Assembly: GCA_033439295.1 (NCBI GenBank)
Contig: JAVTLE010000014.1
Coordinates: 4,526,001-4,590,000 of the forward strand
Direction of reading: 5' to 3'
Length of the DNA: 64,000 nucleotides
Origin: Deuterostichococcus epilithicus
Lineage: Eukaryota; Chlorophyta; Trebouxiophyceae; Prasiolales; Stichococcaceae
A program made the position numbers and the translations under genes. Shown in pieces: positions 11,280 to 21,817 of the stretch. A model generated the notes under the pieces. That model searched no databases and was not told where the DNA came from. It saw nothing but the letters and a program-made list of their open reading frames with translations. Within the stretch, counting starts at the first letter, position 1. Each line of letters begins with the position of its first letter.

Positions 11280-12290
11280 GACACGAGAGTCTCCAACATG
11301 GGTGGCTCCCTCGGCGCGGGATGCTACTTCGCGTGCCACATCTCCTACAGCCTGGGCAACATCAGCAGGGTGGGCATCTGCATTCTCATCTTGGTGCCCC
11401 AGCATCTGTCTATCTGGCTCGGCCGCGTTCAGCAGGCGCGGAAATGACTGAACATATCAGACGCGGGCGGCCGGGTCCTTTGCTGTTCGCACTGCACATT
11501 TGCCGCTTTGACAAAGTAACAATTGGCAACACCTTTGCATCGTCTGCAGGGGGACATCCCGGACGGCCACCCACCCTCGTGCATCCGCCACACGACAATG
11601 CCGTCCAGGTGAATTTTCTTTCCAGCGGCATCCAGTTTGTGTGAATGTGATAGCTCGAGACGGCAGCACCGGGTTCCCTCAAGCTGGCGACTGCAACAGG
11701 AGACCCGACTCTGAGTGATGCAGGATGGAGCACACTGAGGGGCTGGTCAGCCTGTGATCGTACTAGTCGTCTTGTTGGTCTCTACAATTCATCTGGTGAC
11801 ACTGGCGCCACTTTGCAGCAGAGGGGACCCCAACACCTGGCGGCAGCGGCGAGAGCAGCCATGCATCATGATGCTGCTGTGCCGTGTGATGCTGGGGTGC
11901 ACTGCACAAGGCAAATCCCATATGTGGCGGCCGACGCACGGCGCTGACAGCACCGCCGGCGGCAACATCTTTGCCGTATACGACAATGCACAGGTCAGAG
12001 AGCAGCGTGATCGTCGTGCAAGTCCCTCCAAACAGCTCTTTTATTTCGTGGCCTTGCACACGGGGCGCAAACGCAAGCGTCTTCATGGGCTGGAGATCAC
12101 ATGTCAGCTTTTCATCAACCACCCGCCCTCCGATTGGATAAGGAGCACCAAACTCCCTCACTCTGCTGCATTTCCAGATTCGGCACTGCCGATGCCTGAA
12201 ACGTTGTGGGTTCACAGCTTGTGTCTAATCATACAGATTGTGGGTGCGTGCAGGCGTACCCGGAGTACGTGCTGCACCTGGCCAAGTGAA
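11280..12290 (+). CDS. PARP-like ADP-ribosyltransferase, C-terminal exons
   Basis: Pieces of a PARP catalytic domain, which transfers ADP-ribose from NAD+ to proteins. Readable pieces are an exon around 11285-11370 (GGSLGAGCYFACHISYSLGN, matching the Gly-x-Gly-x-Tyr-Phe region of the donor loop end), an exon 11551-11607 (GDIPDGHPPSCIRHTTMPS), an exon ending 11991 (AGGNIFAVYDNAQ) and a last exon 12253-12290 (AYPEYVLHLAK, stop 12288-12290). The join YDNAQ/AYPEYVL is the characteristic end of PARP domains. The N-terminal part of the catalytic domain and its His were not found; upstream exons are unresolved. The call rests mainly on the last two exons. Confidence 0.5.
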
Positions 12291-13132
12291 TGACGCACTC
12301 ACTACGCAGTGTGCCGCACGATCGTGCGGTCCGCACCTGGCTGCACGTTTGGGAACGCCACGGTGGTGATCAGGCCTGATGCAAGTCGCGTCGAAAACCT
12401 TCCGAATGGGTATGCAAATGAATGTTCACGGGAGCTCTCTACTGATGAAGAGCTGAAGTACGCAGCGGCGCCTGCAGTTCATTGCAAGCACCGGCCGCCC
12501 GCCAGCGAGTGCATTGTACAATACCGTCGTATTTCGTAATTTTTCGGTGACACATCGTCGTCTTGATGTCGCGTCTTGTCGTTCTTTGGAGGTGCTGATT
12601 TTCAGAGTCCTGCCCGCGGTGCAATTGCTGGCGGCAAGGTGTTGTGACCGCGGGGACTCCTGTCCCAAAATAAACACAACCAGAGTCCCGGTTGGAACAC
12701 GAATCTCAAATTCGTAGAGTTGTGCTGCGGGCCTTGGATCGTTGGATGTCGAGAGCTTGATGCAACCTTGCGTGACAACAGTCTCTGGCGCCCCGTCAGG
12801 CACGCACCGTCAGCTGCAGGCTGTTTGCTGCAGGCAGCCGCTCGCGGCACCCGGCTGCGCCGTGGCAGAGTGTTCTGACATCGCTAAGTTCCGGGGGTCA
12901 CAAACCGCAGTCTGTGCTCAGCGGTGCTCTCGCAGACAACAGCTGGCCTGCGGTGTACCTTCATATGCCATTGCAGTGGCTGCAGTGCAGTGTGCCGTTG
13001 TCTGCATCGAGGACGAGGACCAAAAACTTTGCCTGACAACAACGCCTTAGCCCAGGAGGTCGCGCGCTTTCTCGGCGCGTGAGTGTGCCGCGCCCGTCAG
13101 GGCCGCTGCGTACAGCCTCATACGCTGCAGCT
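12291..13132. other. intergenic stretch
   Basis: 3' flank of the PARP-like gene and 5' flank of the CXC gene. Short open frames only, with no family signature. The sequence from 12530 to 12700 is AT-richer than its surroundings. Confidence 0.35.
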
Positions 13133-16100
13133 ATGCAGCAGCCTTCAGGTAAGCTGCGCGTATGTGGCGCTGCACCTCGGTCTTACATGACAATGCAAGA
13201 GTGCCCAACCACCAAACAACCGCGTGGCCCGTGGTGCCGCAGGTCCGGCTCCGGCATCTGCAGCTCAACTGGCAAGTGGTGCAGCCCCATCCGGAGGTAA
13301 GGCGGCCGCTGCTGCCGCAGCGGCCGCTGGCAGTCTGACAGGACTGCTAAACACGGCAGTCTCACCACCACGCCCACAGTGAGTGCCAGGCTCGTGGTTG
13401 CCTGCAATCCAGTCCTCGCAAGGCGTAGATTGTCCTGGTTGGGGTTCTGGCAGGGCATCCGTCACCATATGTCATGTTATGCACACTGGGCGATGCCCTG
13501 GCGTTGCCGAAGCGCAACCAGGGCACGACTCACATCAAATTGCCGGGGGTCTCCCTGATAGCTGCGAGGTATCCTCATACAGCCAGGTGTAATCACACCT
13601 ATATATCTCGCAGGTGCTGGCTTGCAGGGGCGACTCGTGCCTGATCGTGCCGCTGTGTCACACCACCGCAGGCCGCTGCCCGCGGCGCCAGCAGAATCGC
13701 CCGCTCGCAGCTCCTTGCCTGCGCCCCGCGTGCTGAATTTCAGCCACGCTGGCGGCTTCGCTTCTGCGTCAACGGCCGGGACGGCGACGCCGGCCGCCCC
13801 GTCGCAGCTGGTCTCGCCCGTGGGCCCGATCACGCAGCCATACCTGGCCGGCATGGGCGTGGGGCTGGGCGGCGGCGCCGGCAGCACATCCGGCGGGTTC
13901 ACGCACCCAATGCCGGGCGCGCAGGCCGCCACGCTGCTCGCATCGCCCAGCAGGTGAGGCCTCGTGCAGGCGGGCGGCAGCGCTGAGCAGGAAGCGGGAA
14001 CACTGAGGATGAAGGCATCGGGCCGTGAGGGGACTGCTGCAGCTCCGACTTCGTCGATACAAAGCTGCGACCAGCGTGTGCCTGCATCACCGGCGCTGGA
14101 ACTGGTCACCCCCCAGTAGCTGAGCGTCCAGGTATCAGGGCGTGCCCCCTGCTTGCTGTGCAGGCGGGTGGGCAGCGCGCGCGGGGTGCGGCCGGGCAGC
14201 AGCACGGCGCCCAAGAAGCACTGCAACTGCAAGAACTCGCGCTGCCTGAAGCTGTGGGTCCTCCGGCGCTGACCTCCCACATCGCGTCTCTAGTGCTGCG
14301 CTTGCGGTCTGGTGTCAGCAACGTGGCTGCACTGTGCCTGCGCGCTGGCTGAGCCACTTAAGGCGTCATCGTGCTTCCTGGTGCACATCGGCCGGCAGGG
14401 TTTGCAGCTCTGGGGGCTCCTGTTGTCGGCACAGACTGCCGTCCTGCGGCCTGGCTCCTCACGCTGCCTCGCTGACCACACGCAGGTACTGCGAGTGCTT
14501 CGCGAGCGGGCGCTACTGCGAGGGCTGCAACTGCGTCAACTGCTGCAACAACCAGGGGCATGAGGCGGTGCGGCAGGCGGCCGTGGAGGCCATCCTGGAG
14601 CGAAACCCCAACGCCTTCCGCCCCAAGATTCAGGCCAACGTGAGCCGTGACTTCCACACTTGCTTGTCCCCAGAGTTGCTGTGTGTGTCGACGCCGCCTC
14701 GTGTCTGGGCACCGCCCTTGGTGGCGCCTCTCGCTCCAGCGTCGCAGTGATCCACGCTTGAGCGCCTGTCATTGCTGGGGCCGTGCCGCCCTGCCACTCT
14801 TGCCAGCCGCCTGCATGCAGGGCTCTGCAGGGAATCGCCGGGAGCATCGATAGAGTCCGCCTGCTGGCACAGTGCTGGTGTCCCCCAAGGCATGAAGAAT
14901 CAAGGAGTGATGACTGTCCATCGTTCTGCAATACCCATGGCTGCAGGACGATGTGGCATCGACGCGCCACAACAAAGGCTGCAACTGCAAGAAGAGCGGC
15001 TGCCTCAAAAAGTACTGCGAGTGCTTCCAGGCCGGCGTCTTCTGCTCCGACAACTGCAAGTGCATCGACTGCAAGAACTTTGAGGTGCGACGGGCGAACA
15101 GGAAAACGAAACCCGGCACCCTGGAGCGTGTGTACCGCTCCTGTGTGCGAGCAGGGTGCCCCCGCCTGCCGGCCGCACCTCTGCTCGGGTGCCGCCTTGC
15201 AGCAGCGCTGTGGCGACAGCCGGCACCCATGCGGCACGACCTGCTTTGAATGCGTTGAACGATCTGCTCTGGAGCCCTCTGCTGTGCAACCGCTTGCAGG
15301 GCTCGGATGTACGGGACGCAGTGGTCACCACCCAGGCGGCGTCGGAGGCGCAGCGGGGGGCGGGGCCCTCCTCCCCTGCGGCCAAGCGCCCGCGGCTGCT
15401 GCCGGAGCGGCCGCCGGCGGCGCTTCCGCAGGCCGGCGCGCCGGCGCCCAGGCCGCCTGTGCTGCTGGCAGGCCAGGCGGCGGGCCACCCCGCAGCGGCG
15501 CCCGCGCCCGCCGCCCCGGGCAGCGCCCACCTGCACAGTGCTCTGCGCGAGGTGCGCGGAATGCAGCCCGCAGCATGTGGCTCCGCCACATCGGACCTGA
15601 TCTCTCATCCATGCACAGAGAAGTAGCGGTGTGAGGGCATGATTTTCCCCCCAGACGATGGCGGCTTGTTGACACCTGCACCACTGTCACTGCAATGTGC
15701 ACCGGGCTGCAACGAAGCTGCTGCCATGGCCCCTGCCGCCCTTCCGACTGCAGCTTGGTCCGACGTGCTGCCGCCGATCGACAGGTCATGCAGCGGGGCG
15801 TGGTCGAGGAGATGGCGCAGCTGCTGGTGCTTGTGGCACGCGAGGAGGGAGACCGCGTCATCCGCGCCGCCGCCGCCGCAGACCAGGCAGAGCGACCCGC
15901 CCCCGCGGGCGGTGCTGCTGCTGCCGCTGGCGGTGCTGCTGCTGCCGGCGGTGCTGTCGGCAGCGATGCCGGGGCGGCGGTAGCGGCGGACGGACAGCTG
16001 GCCGCGGGGGGCGCCGCCGCGCATCAGTCGCCGTCAAGGCCACCAGGTACGGCAGCAGGCGCTGCAGGCCTCATACGAGGTCTTGAGGCTGCCGCGCCGG

Positions 16101-16630
16101 CAGCTGGCGGCGCAGATGCGCAACAGGCATCATAAGCGAGACATCAGATGCTGTGGCAACATGCCAAAAAGAGTTGGCGTGCCGGACATGAGACGATGAG
16201 AACGCCTCCACATGTTGTCGGGTGCCTGTCTTGCATGCGCCGCGCCAACAGGAAGGCCAGTCAACAAGCAGCTCATCCCTGACGATGCGCAGACCGCCAG
16301 CGGCCGCTGCTGCCCTGCTGGCACCACCATTCACTTGCAAACATAGACACAGCCCTGACTCACTGCCTCCTGCTGCGGTGTCCGCAGGCGGCCCGGCGCG
16401 CGAGCTGCAGATGCGGGCGGCACAGGAGCGTGCGGTGCTCACCGAGTTCAGCAGCGTGCTGGACCGCATAGCGGGGCTGGTTCGCAAGAAGGCAGGCGAC
16501 GCTGCCGCCGCGGCCGCCGCCGCCGCAGCCGCCGCCGCAGCTCGGGCGCCCCACCCGCAGCCGCAGCATCAGCAGCAGCACCCGCCGCAGCAGCAGCACC
16601 CGCAGCAGATGCCGCTGCCGCTGCCACAGA

Positions 16631-16712
<82 letters not shown>

Positions 16713-17123
16713 GTTACCATACAGGATGCCCACCATTGCGGCACCATCGCCGAGCAGCCAGCCGTATGGCAGCGCGGTCTTTGGCACAGGCACCGGCGCC
16801 GCGGCGGCAGCGCCCGGCCCGCGCCCGGGGGACTCGCGATGGCCGCGCCGCCCGGCGCCCGCCGCTACCCCGCTGCCGCCCTGCCGCAGCCGCAGGCGGG
16901 CTCAGGGCGCATGGTCGTCACATCGTCCGCCGGTCTGCCCGTCGCGATGGTTGCCGACGGCGCCGGCGGCGTGTCGCAGCAGCCGATACAGCCGGCCCCC
17001 GGGCGACAGCAGTACCAGCAGCAGGGACCGGCGGCGGCGCCGCGAGCGCCGCAGGCAGGCAATCAGCCGGCGGGCACGCCGCCGGCCCACGTTCAGCCAG
17101 CGCCACAGCCGCAGGCGCCATAG
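13133..17123 (+). CDS. CXC (CRC) domain DNA-binding protein, TSO1/LIN54 type
   Basis: Nuclear regulator with two cysteine-rich CXC repeats, as in LIN54 and plant TSO1/CPP proteins, which bind CHR-type promoter elements. Exons: 13133-13148, 13243-13378, 13672-13953, 14164-14253, 14486-14639, 14947-15084, 15300-15551, 15785-16046, 16388-17123, about 688 aa. The first CXC spans exons 4-5 ([14 protein letters not shown] / [16 protein letters not shown]) and the second is exon 6 ([19 protein letters not shown]). The linker contains the usual [11 protein letters not shown]. The rest is Ala/Pro/Gln-rich, with a Gln run of about 27 codons near 16634-16711. The last exon changes reading frame by one base near the G run at 16826-16832; the sequence on both sides looks coding, so this is probably an assembly error. 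Start ATG 13133 is the first Met in frame. Confidence 0.9.
16631..16711 (+). repeat. CAG trinucleotide run (polyglutamine)
   Basis: Uninterrupted CAG run of roughly 26-27 units in the last exon of the CXC gene, flanked by mixed Gln/Pro/His codons. It is length-variable by nature and lies just ahead of the suspected frameshift. Confidence 0.9.
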
Positions 17124-17972
17124 GCAGCCGCCGCAGTAAAATTCTGAACTACTTACAGCAGTTCAGAAGACGGCGCGGCTGCCATGTGCAGAGCAGGCCT
17201 GGTCCGTCCAGCGTCGCTTAACTTTGACATAAATCTCGGTTGACATGACTTGTGGACGAGACAGGCAACATTGATATGTTGGCGTGGTTTGCAGCTTTGT
17301 GGTGTTGAGGTGCAGGCAGGTAGGTAATCCAAGTAGTGCCACCTGGATCTTGCACATGGGTATGACGTGTAGGTATCTGTCCATCCGAGGCGGGTCTTCA
17401 GTGGCAGTGCGACACGGTCGCTTGTGGCATGTGCTTTGTCAAATGGTCGAAGAGGTCGTTGCGCGGTCTGATGTCTGCGGCGCAGCTACAACTTACTCAT
17501 ACAAATGCTATCTACTGCCGGTGTTGTTCCGAGTGAAGGGCAGCGCTGCCCACACTGTTGACTCGTCCCTTCGGAACTCGACCGAGATGAGACCGAACAC
17601 TTGCTAGGCAACCCTGCATGTTTGCTGCATGTCATATTTTTGCATGGTCTGACGTGTCACCTGCAGATTTCAACGCACCCCACCCCTGGATATCCACCCT
17701 CTGGTCGTACGAGCTCCCAACGAATTTCCAGGCTGCTGGCGGTCACGAGCGTTGCAGCGCCGCTCCCAAGGGGATGCAGGCGCCCCTTGAAAGGAGGGCA
17801 GGTTTGCGTTGCGCTGTCAGCAGCCCAGCGGCGTTGCAGCCAACCTACTGCAGGGCGAGGGCCATCTCTAGGCTGAGGCAGAGCCTCCAGGCCCTGTCGC
17901 CGCCACACCGCAGGCGGCACCTCAAGCCTGTCTTGGCATTCCTTGCCATCGTCCCAGCCCGGCCCGAGCACC
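17124..17972. other. convergent 3' intergenic region
   Basis: Lies between the end of the CXC gene and the end of the minus-strand membrane protein. No exon-like frame; both 3' ends should lie here. Confidence 0.4.
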
Positions 17973-20900
17973 CTATGCGGGACGGGCCACACCGCTGGGC
18001 GCTGTCAGGCCGCGCATGGTGCGGCGAATGGCGCCCCTCCGCCCGGCCGGCAGCGACTGCACGTCCGGCTCCTCGTCCCGCTCTGACGCCGCCACCGCGC
18101 CTGCTTGCGACGTGACAGGCAGAGGTTTACGGGTTTTCACGCACATCAGCAGGCCGGATTCCAAAACCCTGCGGACTTGCCATGGCTCTGTGTTGCTGTC
18201 ATTCTGCAGGTTTGGTGACTGAGCCCACACCCTGCTCAGTGCTCTGACTCCAGTCCAGGGGCATGAACAAGGCGGTGGTCACGCAGCAGCACACATACAC
18301 AGCTTGCAGGCACAGATCGGAGGTGGAAGGCAGTCGGGAAAGAAACCGCACCTGACACTGCCTGGGACAGCCGGCGGCTCATGCTGCGGGTGGCGCGGCC
18401 CAGCGACGCAGCAGCCACCGCCGCGGCCGCCGTGCCGCGGCTGGCCAGCTGCGAAGCGACCTCCGAGGCGGCGCCCCGTGACGGCGATGCCTCCGAGCCC
18501 TGCGGTGCAGGATCATGAAGGACGTCCCTCACCACGTGTGTTCCTGGGGGGGTGATCCAGGGGTGATGTGTGATAGCCAGATGTGGGCCGGCACAGCTGG
18601 GTGCTCTTGCAGGTGCCTTCGGGTCCTCCTTTTTTTTAAATATATATATATACACAATAAAATGCAGCGCATACCAGAGCATTGGGAAGGGACATAGGAG
18701 GCTTCGTGGGCCAGTCTTGGGGCATCCCAGCTACAAGTGCGGCGAGAGACTCGTGCAGAGGCGGGCAGCGGGCGGCAGGCGGCGCTGCTGATGCACCAAA
18801 GCCCCCAAGCATGCTCCGCAGGTGGAGCTGCTTTCGGATGAGGGGGTCATCGGCCCTGCATTCGGCCCTGCCTTTGGCTTGTCTCAAGCGCACCACTGCG
18901 GTGGCGTCCAGCAGCGTGGAGTCCTCCTCCGCCAGCGCGAGGCCGGTGTGCAGCGATGCGGAGGGCGGGGCGGCGGCGGACTGGCGCCGCAGGGCGTACC
19001 GCGGCGCCGCCGGCGCCGACTGCGCCGCCGGTCGCCTTGCCGACCTGCTGCATTGGGTCAGAAACAGGGAGTCAGATCTGGAGTAATTACGAACGGCCGC
19101 AGCCGCGCAATGAAGCTGAGTCACTCCAGCAGCGCCAGGTGCTCGCCTCAAAGCGCGAAGGTCTGTCACTGTGGTGGCCCCTCTGCAGCAGTGTCCTCCT
19201 TTGCAGCGGTGGCCTCCTATTGTCATACATCTTCTGTCATGCAGCAGGCACCTGGTGGAGGGTGCAGCAAAGGACGGCAGTGGCGGCAGTGGCCCGGCTG
19301 GGGGAGTGCCCTGCAGCGCCGACGGCGCCGGGCAGGGTATCGTGCCGGCCACCTCGTCATCGGCCTTGGCACCCTCCGTCTCCTCCCAGCCGCCTGCTGC
19401 TGCTGCGGGCGGCGCCAACGAGGCGAGGTACGCCCGCCTTTAATTTGAACAGAGGAACTGCTGTCAGGTCCCTTTTTCAGGCGCTTGCACATTCACGGCG
19501 GGATCCGGAAGCACAGGCCTCTGCGCCTGGGAAAGCATTCGACTGCACTGGGAGAGCATTCGGGTTGCAAGCCAACCATGCGGCAGCACTTACCAGCTTT
19601 TCGCTATGCACTGCCGGCGGCAAGTTGGCATAACAGTGGCACCGTTTGTACATTTTCGTCACATGTGCCATCCCAGTACAGTACTCGCTTGTTTGTCACC
19701 CAAGGGTCGGCAGGCGCACCAGAGCACTGCGACCAGCGCAGCGGCAAACGCGAAGGTGCACGCCAGCGGCACCACAAATGCCCAGTCGACGCGGCTCAGG
19801 GCCACATTTGCGCTTGCAGCCGCCGCAGCAGAGCCAGAAGCGACCCAGGCGGCAGCGGGCCGGACGGGCAGCTGCGTGTCGCCGTGGGCGGCTGCTGGCG
19901 CAGATGTGCTGGCCTCCTGCAACGCTGCTCCGCCCTGCCCAGGGGCGGCGGCGTTGCCGTGTGTTGCGGTGTGATCCACACCAGCAAGCACTGCAGCAAC
20001 CTCGGGCTGCGCCGGGGCCTCTGCTGCAAGGGGTGCTGGCACCACCATCGCCAGATGGGCAGGTTCAGCTGCAGCCGGCTGCTGCTCCGCGGCAGCCACT
20101 GCCGCTGCGGCGAGCTCGGCAGGGGGTGCAGCCTCTGTGACATCTGGAGCAACCTCGGCTGCCTGCGGTGGCAACGTCTGCGCTGTGACCTCCGCTGCAC
20201 CTGTGGCGCTCTCCGTCGGCTGCTGCTGCGCCTCACTGCCGCTACCGCCGTCCGGCACTGCGCGCTGCGGCGCCTGCTGCGCCGCCGGTGCAGGCGGCGC
20301 CAGCGTGGCAGACAGGGAGTGCAGCAGGCGCAGGGCGAGGCCGGCATCGGCCCCAACTGGCGAGCCGTCAGGGGCCGGCGGCACTGCGGCGTCCACCGCT
20401 GTCGGCTCGAACACAGCATTGGGCTGGCTCGCGGGTGCGGATGCCGGCTCTGGTGCGGATGCCGGCTGCCGCGCTGGGGCGCTGCCGCCGGCTGTGCTGC
20501 TCTGCACTGCCTGCCAGAAGACCTGCATGCAGAGAATTCGTCCGGACTCTGCGCGTCTGCATTGTTCTATGATGGAGGGCGGCAGGGCGTGCGCTGTACG
20601 GTCACAAACTAGCTGCAGGATGCGTGCAGAGGGGAGCCAGGGCGTTGGCAACATTGCATCGGCAGTCTGCTTGAATGCATGCAGGGCTGGGCACCTGCGC
20701 ATGGCTGCGCAAGTGCTGCGCCATGGTACGCGGTTTGGCGGCGGGCAGCGGAACTGCTGGCGGCGGCGGCGGCACCGAGGGAAGGTGCCGCCCCAGCAGC
20801 GGCAGCCTCGCCGCAGCCAGTCGTGTGCCTGCGCTCAGACACGAGCGTGTCTGTGATCAGAGGGCCCAGCTGACAGACTCGACACAGCTGCGTCTGGTCA

Positions 20901-21206
20901 CAGTGCGCCCAGGGCACCGCCGCCAGCGCCCTGCCCAGCCTGCAGGAGCGATTTGTTCCTGCAGCAGCGCCGTGCCATTCAATGTCATCAGTGTCAGCTG
21001 CGCAGCATTCGGGTCACGGCCGCACCTCGCCACGCCTGCGCCGCAGAGTGTGGGAACACCGCACGGCCGCCCGCCGCCGCCGCGGCGCCGCCGCCACCCA
21101 TGNAGCCCGGCATGGCCGGCAGGCGCGGGGCGACGCCCAGCACCAGAGTAAGCACCGCGGCCGCCAGCAGCGCCCGCATCAGCGCGTGCACGGCGTCACG
21201 CGCCAT
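17973..21206 (-). CDS. unknown single-pass membrane protein with signal peptide
   Basis: Minus-strand exons that join in phase: 20522-19700, 19402-19252, 19044-18675, 18499-18352 and 18103-17973. At least two more lie upstream, from ATG 21206 to about 20740. The first exon starts MARDAVHALMRALLAAAVLT, a typical signal sequence. The long exon 20522-19700 is Ala/Pro-rich and ends in one membrane segment (WAFVVPLACTFAFAAALVAV) followed by WCACRPLG. The later exons form a tail with acidic stretches (GWEETEGAKADDEVAG, SERDEEPDVQ) and Ser/Arg repeats. This predicts type I topology: extracytosolic Pro/Ala-rich domain, one helix, about 260-residue cytosolic tail. I do not recognise a family. The base N at 21103 falls in exon 1 and leaves its frame uncertain. 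Confidence 0.55.
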
Positions 21207-21817
21207 GCTGCGGCGGCTGGCGGGCCTTGCGGGGGCGCCCTGCACGGCAGCAGATCTCAAGTTTTGATGACTCTCAGCACCCACAAAGTGAGGCTCGTGC
21301 ATTGCAGGCTGAGCACAGGCCAGGTCGATGCCGCCGGGCCTGTTCTCCACCGTGGCGTGGCGACTGCTGGCTGCTCCGCAGCCGGTGCTGACATCAGCCC
21401 CTGAGCCCACTCGGGGGAGGAACGCATGGACCTCCCTCCCACCAAGTAGCAAGCATCTTGGCGCAGTGTGATGCAGCGGCCTTGAGCGCCGCGGCATTCT
21501 CATGCGAGCTGACTGTGCAAGTCGGGCAGATAACGTTTGGTCATGCGTGTAGGGCCGCAGCACCTGTTTTGTACTGGCATTGGTCGACGCCGGCGAGGCC
21601 GTGGCGCTGATGGGGCTTGCAAACGCGCCGGAGCCCCCCTGCAGCGACAGGAGGATGATCATGAGACCGTCCGCAGCAGGGCGACACGCACACCAGGCGG
21701 CGCCGATTCAGTGCATGCAATGGCTTTGGAATCTCCTGTGGCACAACAAGACATCCCATGGCATGCGATGTGTTGCCCGGTGACAGCCGTTTTGGAATGC
21801 GATGTTGAGGTAAGGGC
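21207..21817. other. intergenic stretch between two minus-strand genes
   Basis: Promoter side of the membrane-protein gene and 3' flank of the next gene. It may hide a first coding exon of the former, since a good acceptor-like CAG precedes the chosen ATG. No other signal seen. Confidence 0.3.

Noticed and set aside
19485-20612. 375-codon open frame on the plus strand
   Set aside because: It is Cys/Arg-rich and lies opposite the long Ala/Pro-rich exon of the minus-strand membrane protein, which has the correct GC3 pattern and splice sites.
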